A stretch of DNA of 27,218 bases from NCBI GenBank assembly GCA_018524725.1, contig JAEUWP010000508.1, positions 1 to 27,218 on the forward strand, read 5' to 3'. The notes under the pieces are model-generated. The model was not told the DNA's origin. It saw nothing but the letters and a program-made list of their open reading frames with translations, and did not search any database. This document shows, one piece after another, positions 1 through 9,279 of the stretch; position 1 is the stretch's first letter; every line of letters begins with the position of its first letter. The position numbers and the translations under genes were made by a program. The DNA comes from Podaxis mareebaensis. Taxonomy: Eukaryota > Basidiomycota > Agaricomycetes > Agaricales > Agaricaceae.

Positions 1-154
1 ACTTTACCGTGGGCGCACATACCTGTAGGCGGTTATTCTTAGCATAAGACCAGGGAGTGAAGACTCCTGCCCTAGTGTAGACCTAGTACTCGTCGGTCCG
101 GTTCGGTTAGGGGTTATTAGGAGATTTTTAAAAGATTGGCAGGGTTCAAGTAGG

Positions 155-560
155 GTTTTTAAAGATGGGGATGGGAAGGGATGGAAAGGATTCATGGGGA
201 GGGACAAGGAAGGGTTCATGGAGAAGGACAGGAAGGGTTCATGCGAAGGGATGGGAAGGGTTCATGCGAAGGGATGAGAAGAGATGAGAAGGGATGAGAA
301 GGGATGAGAAGGGATGGGCAGGGTTCATGGAAAGGGACAGGAAAGGTTCATGAGAGGAGATGGGTAGATTCATGAGGAGGGGATAAGTAGGGACATGAAG
401 GATTCATGAGGAGGGATGGGCAAGGGGAATGAGGAGGGAGGTGAAAGGTTCATAGTAAGGGATGGACAGAGTTCAAGAGGGAGGATGAGTAGGGATGGAG
501 GGGGGTTTTGGAAGGGGAATGGACAGAGTTCATGGAGAGGGGTGTGTGGGACTTGTGTAA
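155..560 (+). repeat. Purine-rich degenerate minisatellite
   Basis: The plus strand is almost pure G and A, broken at regular intervals by TTCATG. TTCATG recurs near 191, 215, 238, 261, 324, 347, 369 and 402, giving a unit of about 22-24 bp of the type AGGGTTCATGNGAAGGGATGG. Between about 270 and 318 a 10 bp subunit (GGGATGAGAA) is repeated several times. Short reading frames here are by-products of the repeat. It lies beyond the 3' end of the SNF2-type gene. Long polypurine tracts can form triplex DNA, but nothing here shows that it does. Confidence 0.85.
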
Positions 561-968
561 AATGGGTCTGTGAGTACTCAGGGAGACTTCAGAGTGGGAA
601 CTTATAAGTATGTTGTGTGGCATGAGGTGAGTAAGTTAATTGCTTCAGTATATGTGCACAGCATGAGCTAATGACTTGCTGTATGAAAGGAGTTGACTTA
701 GACAAAACATTGTGGAAGGCGAGAATGATCATTCAGAACACAAGATACAAAGTTGCACAATACGGACAAGTTCATACAAGAGGAGATACACTGCCAAAGA
801 TATATCAGAGGGATAGAATGAGTACATGAGATGATGACGACGACAGCAAAATGTTCAAGAAAAACCAGATGAACAAGTACATAGGGAACAAGAACGTACA
901 GTAAAGCAACAAGAATGTCTATACACAAGAAAACGAGGCAGGAACAACGAGGACTGGTTGTGACTAGT
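561..968. other. Gene-poor flank, nothing recognised
   Basis: I see no supported gene. This is the 3' flank of the minus-strand SNF2-type gene, whose stop codon ends at 969, so part of it is probably 3' untranslated sequence. The 76-codon minus-strand frame at 698-928 is hydrophobic and cysteine-rich, with no homology that I recognise and no splice context. Confidence 0.5.
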
Positions 969-3900
969 TCATGGCTGCTTCTTCAATGTACGCATGCCCT
1001 TCAACGCTGACTTCGGTGGCACACCAGCATTTCTCGGCTGAGTGGGCATTGCTGCTGACGTGGAAGTGGGAGCAAGCTGGCTTGTGGTTGGCTGCGCTGA
1101 CAAGGGGACGGTATTTGCTGGGACTGATGACGAGTGAATGTAAGCTGGTGGGTTTGAAGGCAGCCTCAATGATGATGGTGCATTGCCAGAGGCCAACCTT
1201 GCGGGAGCACGATTTGGCAGTGACGAAGGCAGCCGATTCATTGGAGGCGGAACGTTCTGCATAGGAGGGTTGGGAGGCAGAATCGGTGATGCTTCAGGGC
1301 GGAGTGAGGCTGCGAGAGCAGGCTTTGGCTTGCGGGCGAACGGGTTTGGCTTTGTCAGTGGTCGTGTGGCATTCGAAGTTTGAACTTGTGCTACATGGGG
1401 GATCAGAGTATGAAATAAGATTGGATAGGTGCTTACGGTGGCTGGTATGGGGGAACCGGTCACTCGTTTCCTGAGATGGCATCACAGTAACCATTCCTTG
1501 AGCACGTACAGGTGGAGCAGCTGGGGGTATAACAATGTTAGCATTCTACTAGGCATTCACCGAGTTCTAGAACTCACCGGCCCTGGGATTCTCGGCTAAC
1601 TGCTGCTGGTATTGGCGTTGCCCAGCGAGGATACTTGCACGGGCTTCGATGCTAATGGTGCCTTGGCGAGGTCGCTTCGCAGGTGGGGGCTCATCAGTGG
1701 CTGAGGCGGCAAGGCCCAGGAAAGGGTCGCGCATTCCAACGCGCTCGACAGCTGGGGTATGTACAATATGTTAGTGCAGGTCACCGAGAATATAGACACT
1801 CACGTTGGGCGTCACCGACGTAAGTCTGGGCCTCTCCAGAAACAGGTTCCTTCTCCGGCGGGAGTACAATTTCTTCGTTGCCTGCTGCAGTGGTTTCCTC
1901 ACCTAGGGAGAAGTGAATGTTTGCAGTGATATATATTTCTGGAGACATAACTTACCTTGAGTCATAGTCTCATTGGCGTATATATCTTCCAATGTCTCTT
2001 GTTCGGAACTCCAATCTGGCAAAAGTGAGTTCAGTGTTGAACTTGAAGACCAATGACATTACCAGGGTACGGTGAAGCCATAGAAGTTGTCGTCGAGGTC
2101 GGTCCATCACTAAGGCCATCTCCGTCTGACAAAAGCGTGGATGCTTCAGCTTCGCTCGCTACAGGCAAGTCGTCGTCGACAACAATTGGCTTTGGACGGC
2201 GCTTTGATTTTTTTGGCTTTGCCTCAGTTGCGGCTGATTGGTCTTCAACTTCATCATTGCTTGCATTAATGTCTGCGTTGTCGAGAACATGGCCTTGCAA
2301 TAGAGTACATAGCTCTGACCTTGTAAATCAGCCTCGAAAAACAGGAAGTAAAATAGTATGAACCTTCCCCCAGTTCCTTATTCACAAATGCGTCGAACAT
2401 GTTGCGTTTACCACGAGCCACCTCGTACATCAAGGGGTCAGAAGAATCAGATGCGAGGATGTGAATCACTTTGACGACCTTGTCCTGCGGCTGACGATGG
2501 GCTCTACCCCTAATCTGTCGTTCATCCTGGGCTGACCATGGTTGGTCCTGGGTCATTCAGTGAAAGTGAGTCATGACACGGAGGAGAATAAACTCACGAA
2601 AAATATGACAACATCAGCGACAGAAAGGTTGAGGCCAGCTGAGCCAACACTTGAGAAGATGAGAACCCGAGCAGGGTTCTTATCGTCATAGAGGTCCTTC
2701 ACACGCTTGTCGCGTTGGTCGAAAGAAATGCTGCCATTGATAGCCAAACTCTTGACACGGTAGAGTTGTAGAACCTGAAGTGAGAGTGTTAATAGTGAGC
2801 AGGTTTAGGTGAGGAATACGAACATTTTGAAGGAGGGGGGCCATTGACGGAAACTCGGCATAGATGATAATGCGCCGCATCCTTCGTACTTCAGTCTCTA
2901 GTAGGTCAGGTACATCTGGGAATACAGCCTCGCCCTCTTCGAAAGTGATGTCGCCGACGTCATCGTGTTTGAGATAATGCGCACATATTTTTGCGCACAC
3001 ATCCATCTTGGTACTCTTCAGGGGTTCCCATTCTTCGAGGGATTTGAAGGTTGGCCAAAGGCTCGCAGCATCTTCTTTGGCGTACCCAACTGCCAAACGA
3101 TATTCAAGGTAAAATTTCTGAAAAATATGAATGAGCACAAGGTAGTGCGCGTTGTCCATCACAAACCTTTGTCTGGATCCTCGCGTTGCTAGCAGACAAG
3201 ACCCTTCAATAGAATTAGATAGGTCAGAAAAAAAGACAACTAGGACTTACGCGGCTTTGGCAGCTTCTGCTCTTTCCTGCATGATGACGGTTTCCCTCTC
3301 CGTTAGAGTGACAATACCAACGATCTCATGGCATGGCTTAAGGTCTAAGAGGACCTCGCCCTGCCAGTTCACGCTCGCAGTTGTTCGGCGTAAGAAGTGG
3401 CCAATACAATGGGTCTGGAGGCGACGGACAATTTGGAGTTGTTCAGCAAGCGCAGTTTCACCGTCGTCGTCGAGCTTCTTTGCCTTGCGGAGCTTGGAGG
3501 CGTCACTTTTCTCTTCAATATGCGAATCCTCGGTGTAGAAATGTGGAATGCCAACAAGTCGCGCCAGAGACGATATGTCCTGGGCGTTATTTAGGCAATA
3601 CGTGAGACCAAGAATGGACAGTATACGATCGGTTATCTCACCTTGGGCGCTGTATGAAGGGGGGTTGCAGTCATAATCAACCTTACAGTTGCTTGTTGTA
3701 AGAGACGTAAGGCGGCGAGGTGTTTGTTTCCCGGATTACGCATATGATGAGCTTCGTCGATGGTGATAGTAAGGAAGGATTGGCCGAAGATGGTGTTAGC
3801 AAGATTGCGCCTTGGCGCAGGTATCATCCAAGGGCGTGAGTTCTTGCGTGGGGGGGCTTGGTGCATCTTCTTGAAGTCAGCGAAAATCGCCTTCGAGTAG

Positions 3901-5707
3901 ACTGGGTCAGAATTATCTTCTTACAAGCAACGGAGAACCTACCGAATGACTGGCGACGACAATACGGTGATGCGCATCGTGCCTGGAGGACTGAAGTGGA
4001 CCGGACGGGCCCCAGAACGTTGGGCCGTCTGTCTGACTATCATATACAAGAATGTCGACACTCCGTGGAAGGAATAAAACTTTCAACTCGCTGACCCATT
4101 GCGAAACAAGCGTGCCAGGACAAAGGATGAGATGAGGAAGAGATGGAACTGTTGGACTACCAGCGAGAAAAGGACGTTTGGCTAGAATAATGATGCATCA
4201 ATGAAAGGACCAAGCAATTCATAGATATGGGCTCACCGAGGACGGGAGGGAGGCCTCGACTCTCGCCTTGCAACCAGATAAGTTGATTGAGAAAAGCGAT
4301 AACAGTAATCGACTGGGCTGTCTTCCCAAGCCCAACTTCGTCGCCGATGAGTACTCCCGTCGTATGAGCCTTCTTCTTTTCTTTGGTGAAGATGCTGCGG
4401 AGAATTGAATGAACGCCAGCAAGCTGGTGCCAGTGTAACTTCATCGGAACGAGGTACTCGGGCATGATTTCGTGGTCCAGGACGACGAATAAACGGTCAT
4501 CGTCCCAGGGCGAAGTGCCAGACCTATGGCGATAGGGGTTGAACGCAGGTGGGAGGCCTGTTTTAAAAAATGCGAGCGCCTTTGCCAGGGCCTTTGGCGG
4601 CATTGTGGATTCCACTTCCATGCCGAAATCACCACCGTCGTCATTCAACTGTTCCTTCACAGGCAGTGAATCGGGTATGGGTTGCTCATCTTCGTCCTCG
4701 ACGTTTGACTCGAAGTATTCGTGGTAGATGTTGAGAATATCGGTCACATCCTCTTCGGTAGCCAAGTTCTTCAATGCGTTGGCAGAGACCTTGCAGATTC
4801 CTAGTCATCGTCAGCAGGACTCAAACCGGTTCTGAGGGATCCACAAACCTTTGGGGGCTATCGGCTTCTTCGACTTGATCTTCGCTCCCAATCCTTCCAT
4901 AATTGCTTGTAGCTCAGTCAACATCTCCTCCGCTGTCCTGATATTGTCGGCGGTACTGAAAATTTCAGCACACTCCTTCCATTTCGCGACAGCGCGGATG
5001 GTTTTGTTGACCTTCACCTTTGTCGGCTTTCCTTCCTCAAGTTCTACCAAGCGATCAGAGGAATGAACAGGCACAACATATAAGTGACCCTCACCTTTGA
5101 AGGCATCGCGCGCGGCACTCTCTAACGCCCCTGCGCGATTCTTCAAGTTAGAAATCTGAACCCTAATGTTATTCCAAGATCGCTGAACAAGAATCTTGAG
5201 ACACGCTCGCAGATCGGAAGATAGCCTGTCGACACCGTCTGGGAATGCTTCTTCACCGAATAGCTTCATTCCAAGACTGTCTAGGATCATTGGAATATAG
5301 GAGTCGGCGGAGGGCCAGGCTTTGGCATTCTCACGAGTGACGATGTCCTGGGGATGGATATCCCAGTCCTTGAGCTCGGCTACAGTGAGGCCATGGATGC
5401 CCCACCGGTTCCAGTTCTTCGAGACGAAAGTGTTCCAGATCGCACGACCCGGATAGGCAGCATTCCCCTTCGTCTTGGTGGCAAAATTAATCTTCTTCTC
5501 TTCCGTATCAAGTTGGTTATAGGCGCGGAAGTAGGCCTCGATGTCATCAGCCTTTTGGCGAGTAAGCCCGGAAGGGAGTTTGGCGTCGTCAGATGGAAAA
5601 AGGCCATGGCGTATGCCAGTTCTTTCCTGCCACGCTTGCCAATTCCATGGAGCTCCGTCAAGGAAGTAAAGCTTTATGAAGGCACTGGCGGCAGTATGGC
5701 TAGGCAT
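969..5707 (-). CDS. SNF2-family DNA-dependent ATPase/helicase, 15 exons, 1340 aa
   Basis: Exons: 5707-4849, 4800-4237, 4181-3943, 3890-3642, 3579-3251, 3203-3167, 3117-2824, 2774-2598, 2547-2364, 2314-2063, 2015-1956, 1902-1804, 1751-1578, 1520-1437, 1390-969. All phases match and the 4023 nt frame has no stop. Introns are 46-62 nt. Helicase motifs in order: Q-like LHWHQLAG (~408), Walker A GDEVGLGKT (Lys ~446), motif Ia LILCPGTL (~492), DEAH (~599-602), TATP (~628), motif V SVGSAGLNL (~899), motif VI QIRGRAHRQPQ (~927). The first ~400 residues are unique to me. The last ~360 residues look disordered, with a basic nuclear-localisation-like run (KPKKSKRRPKP) near 1010 and a Pro/Ser-rich tail. 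SNF2 ATPases translocate on DNA to remodel chromatin, so a nuclear role is expected. I cannot place it in a characterised subfamily. It is transcribed away from the 899-residue gene at 9280. The start is the first in-frame ATG, about 65 bp below a TATA-like site. Confidence 0.94.
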
Positions 5708-5770
5708 GATGGATAGTGGGCGAGCAAATGGTGTGAGGGAGTTTCTGGTGAGCTAGACAGGTTGGGGGAC

Positions 5771-5779
5771 TGATATACC
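5771..5779 (-). promoter_or_regulatory. TATA-like element for the SNF2-type gene
   Basis: On the minus strand the sequence reads GGTATATCA, about 65 bp upstream of the ATG at 5707. Position and composition fit a core promoter. The element is short, so it could be chance. Confidence 0.4.
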
Positions 5780-5889
5780 CATCGTACTCATGGAATTTAA
5801 TGGGAGGCGGAAGTGTTCTATTGGTGCAACGAGGAGTAAATTGACCAGGGGCATACAGAACATATACGCGTTACGGATGAGCGGAACTC

Positions 5890-6420
5890 TACATGAGTGG
5901 GTGCCGACCCCAAGGCGAGAGTCAAAATGAATTCATCTACAGAATGTGCCGTAAGCTTCAATATTGCGCTGCGAGTAGAAGAAAGAGTACTTTACCTTCT
6001 ACGATGCACTGGGGTGTGTATCTCTCTGTACGGCCACAGAAGACGACCAGACCGCGGATGTTAACTCTACCCCAGGGCACGTTGCCCGTGAACAAGACTG
6101 GAGAGCTCTACATGACTTATTGTAAGCTTCAATACCAAGCTGTAAGCGGGAAAAAGTGGACCATACCTTCCATGACTGACTATAGGGGCGTATCCTTCTG
6201 TGACGAGCTGTCAGGGCGTGTCCTTCTATGCAGCTGCGGAGGATGACCAGACCACGGATGTTGGCCCAGCTTCAGGGCACGTTGTACAGGAACAAAAAAA
6301 GGGAACAACTCTATAGTGCTCGCCATAAAGCTTCAATACGAAACTGTAAGCGGAAGAACGAGAACGATACCTTCTACGACATGCTATAGGGGTCTATCTC
6401 TCAACCCATGCTGCAGGAAA
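5890..6420. repeat. Degenerate tandem repeat, three units of ~171-204 bp
   Basis: AAGCTTCAAT recurs at 5953, 6124 and 6328. After it come similar strings in the same order: a CTGYRAGY-like block, ATACCTTCYAYGAC, TAKRGGKGTATC, GACCAGACCRCGGATGTT and CAGGGCACGTTG. The units are clearly related but have drifted in length and sequence. No frame stays open through all units, so I read it as decayed tandem DNA in the upstream region of the SNF2-type gene rather than a repeat protein. Copies of GTAAGC within it resemble splice donors, so an ancient tandem exon duplication is possible. Confidence 0.65.
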
Positions 6421-6760
6421 TGACCTCCAGGCAGCAATCGAGCTTCATGGAAGGACGCCTGTGGATGAGGCATTATCGTAGTGGGCGTCCAAGACGTCAT
6501 ATCCGTGGGAAGCCCTTGATTGACCCGGTGCTCAAGCCCAACCACCGGCAGAACGACTTGTGGACACAGAATCTAACGCCTATGGATATCCTTCGACGAA
6601 ACGAAGGCTAACGAGATCGCCTACGAAAGCCAGCGACTGCTTGAGAATAAGAGAGGATGAGGGGCGGTATATGTCGAGGAGCATAGTCATGGTGTTGGTA
6701 GCGACTGAGTGATGTGCTAATCGGGTCGATCAGTTGTTTGTTTGTCTGGGCTCGCTGATA
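6421..6760. other. Spacer, nothing recognised
   Basis: This is unique sequence between the degenerate array and the large tandem copies. Short frames exist on both strands, but none has a motif, splice context or neighbour that argues for a gene. Confidence 0.4.
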
Positions 6761-6761
6761 G

Positions 6762-8835
6762 CTTCGCCACCATCATCCCGGGGTTGGGCACGTTTGATTC
6801 CGTCACTCATCACCATCCTCCCGACAGGATCAGTCACCGAACCACCCGAAGTGAGTCTTCTCCTTCTAACGTTCGTCGCCGTTATGGTCTGACGCTTCAT
6901 GAAATGCGCAAGGTCCAACGCTCCACCGCCCTTACCTCTTTTTCTCCATGTTGGCATTACTGACTCATTCATTCATAGAATAAACATACTATCTGTAAAA
7001 CGTGATGGCTCTGGAAAGAAATCTCTCATCTGTTCCGTCGCCCCGGTGAAGGTAAGCCAGTTATCTCAACCTCCGTACGTATTGGTTAACTCCAAGTATG
7101 AGTTTCAGACTACAGAAACTAGAATGACTAGTGAGCTTGACTATTTCATTTAATTTTTGTTATTTGAATTGAGCCCAGACAGGCCAATTCCATCTTCGAC
7201 GTCATCCATCTCTGCTCTCCTGCCCGTGCATTCCTGTTGTCATCTCCCGATCTTCTTAGGCCTATTATTGAAGAGAGAATGAAAGGGTTACTTGACATTT
7301 CACCGGTATACTGCTGCAGGCAATAACACCGAGCCTTGCTCGACATCTTGTCAGCTATTATTCCCATGCAGGATGCAGTTCTTCACCGACACACACCCTA
7401 TTACCTCATCCTCCCCATCGTTTCCTTGTATTTCCTCACCGACATCATCCCGGGGTTGGGCACGTTTGATTCCGTCACTCATCACTATCCTCCCGGCAGG
7501 ATCAGTCATTGAACCACCCGAAGTGAGTCGTCTCCTTCTGACATTCGTCGCCGTCGTGGTCTGGCGTTTCATGAAATGCGCAAGGTCCAACGCTCCACCG
7601 CCCTTACCTCTTTTTCTCCATGCTGGCATTACTGACTCATTCATTCATAGAATAAACGCAAAATCTCTCATCCGTTCCGTCGCCCCGGTGAAGGTAGCCA
7701 GTTATCTCAACCTCCGTACGCATTGGTTAACTCCAAGTATGAGTTTCAGGCCACAGAAACTAGAATGACTGGTGAGCTTGACTGTTTCATTTAATTTTTG
7801 CTATTTGAATTGAGTCCAGACAGGCCAATTCCATCTTCGACGTCATCCATCTCTGCTCTCCTGCTCGTGCATTCCTGTTGTCATCTCCGGATCTTCTTAG
7901 GCCTATTATTGAAGAGAGAATGAAAGGGTTACTTGACATTTCACCGGTATACTGCTGCAGGCAATAACACGCAGGATGCAGTTCTTCACTGACACACACC
8001 CTGTTACCTCATCCTCCCCATTATTTCCTTGTATTTCCTCGCTGCCATCATCTGGGGTTGGGCGCGTTTCATTCTGTCGCTCATCACTATCCTCCCGGCA
8101 GGATCAGTCATTAGGGTGTATCTGCAACTCCGCTTTCAGTGAGTTTTCAGTGAGAACTGAATTGAAACTGAATTGCTCCACATCCATAATCTCGCTGAAA
8201 ACAAGGCTGCACATACACTCTATTGAACCACCCAAAGTGAGTTGTCTCCTTCTGATGTTCGTTGCCATCATGGTCTGACATTTCATGAAATGCACAAGGT
8301 CCAACGCTCCACCGCCCTTACCTCTTTTTCTCCATGCTGGCATTACTGACTCATTCATTCATAGAATAAACGTACTATCTGTAAAACGTGATGGCTCTGG
8401 AAAGAAATCTCTCATCCGTTCCGTCGCCCCGGTGAAGGTAAGCCAGTTATCTCAACCTCCGTACGTATTGGTTAACTCCAAGTATGAGTTTCAGGCCACA
8501 GAAACTAGAATGACTGGTGAGCTTGGCTATTTCATTTAATTTTTGTTATTTGAATTGAGTCCAGACAGGCCAACTCCATCTTCGACGTCATCCATCCTCT
8601 GCTCTCCTGCCCGTGCATTCCTGTTGTCATCTCCGGATCTTCTTAGGCCTATTATTGAAGAGAGAATGAAAGGGTTACTTGGCGTTTCATCAGCATACTG
8701 CTGTAGGCAATAACGCTGAATCTTGAAGCGCCTTGCTTGACATCTTGTCGGCTATTATTCCCATGCAGGACGCAGTTCTTCGCCGGCACACACTCTATTA
8801 CCTCATCCTCCCCATTATTTCCTTGTACCTCCTCG
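6762..8835. repeat. Three-copy tandem repeat (~670, ~600 and ~790 bp)
   Basis: Copies begin at the shared block ATCATCCCGGGGTTGGGC or its variant near 6768, 7441 and 8043, and end at about 7440, 8042 and 8835. Long stretches are nearly identical, for example the blocks around GGTCCAACGCTCCACCGCCC and GAAGAGAGAATGAAAGGG. Copy 2 lacks two internal pieces of roughly 33 and 38 bp. Copy 3 carries a 109 bp MITE. Copy 3 has also lost many CpG sites in its first third: about eight positions between 8228 and 8300 that read CG in copies 1 and/or 2 read TG or CA. A minus-strand frame beginning MNESVMP is shared by the copies, but it follows from DNA identity and I see no support for a real gene. The repeat lies between two divergent genes and could affect their promoters. 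Confidence 0.9.
8113..8221. mobile_element. 109 bp MITE with ~31 bp imperfect TIRs and ATT target duplication
   Basis: Copy 3 of the tandem repeat contains 109 bp absent from copies 1 and 2, so the empty site is visible in the same window. The insert is bounded by ATT at 8110-8112 and 8222-8224, and the empty site in copy 2 has one ATT. The left end reads AGGGTGTATCTGCAAC and the complement of the right end reads AGAGTGTATGTGCAGC. Imperfect matching extends to about 31 bp (23 of 31 identical), including the inner TTTCAGYGAG block. It is too short to code for anything. A 3 bp AT-rich target duplication recalls PIF/Harbinger-type elements, but the terminal bases are not diagnostic and no transposase is nearby. 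Confidence 0.85.
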
Positions 8836-9222
8836 CCGCAGCTCCTTGAATCATCCCTGAAGATGCAATCAACACGATGTTCCATGCCTTGTGGCCCCTC
8901 GTAAGGGCTCCTTGTAACACCCACTATTAACACCCACTATTAGTTAACCCCTAACCTTGTCCTCATCCATCCGCATGATCCGTTAAGGTTCCGTGGCGCT
9001 GCGAACTGTCGAATTTTGGATGCCCATTGTCACGCATAAGGGGACCGAAGATTCTTGATCTGTCCTGGAGGGCAGTCTCACCGTTGTGCGTCGTCGTTCC
9101 GTCAACACGCCCATGCTTCTCAATCCTATCCCGGCCGGTCATAGTATGGCGACTCTACATACCAAAACGTTGATCTGCATGCCTGTTTTGCGAGTTATGG
9201 ACTTTGTTGCTTAGCTGATCTT
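8836..9222. other. Intergenic region upstream of the 899-aa gene
   Basis: No gene is supported. A 14 bp unit (AACACCCACTATTA) is repeated head to tail at 8913-8940. The remainder is unique and contains the distal promoter of the gene that starts at 9280. Confidence 0.5.
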
Positions 9223-9227
9223 TTGCA

Positions 9228-9234
9228 TATATAT
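9228..9234 (+). promoter_or_regulatory. TATA box for the 899-aa gene
   Basis: TATATAT begins 52 bp upstream of the ATG at 9280, within the core-promoter range for fungal genes. A frame running upstream through this site has no ATG, which supports the start at 9280. Confidence 0.5.
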
Positions 9235-9279
9235 GACGCTGTTGACTCCTGCCCCTACACCTCTTCTACGCCCTTCATC

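Noticed and set aside
5893..6246. 117-codon plus-strand frame over the 5.9-6.4 kb repeat
   Set aside because: It spans two degenerate repeat units and stops in the third. Composition follows the repeat and no motif is present.
6730..8358. Repeated minus-strand MNESVMP-type frames as a tandem gene family
   Set aside because: The frames are conserved only as far as the DNA copies are identical. CpG changes and indels in copies 2 and 3 alter them freely, and there is no promoter or splice pattern.
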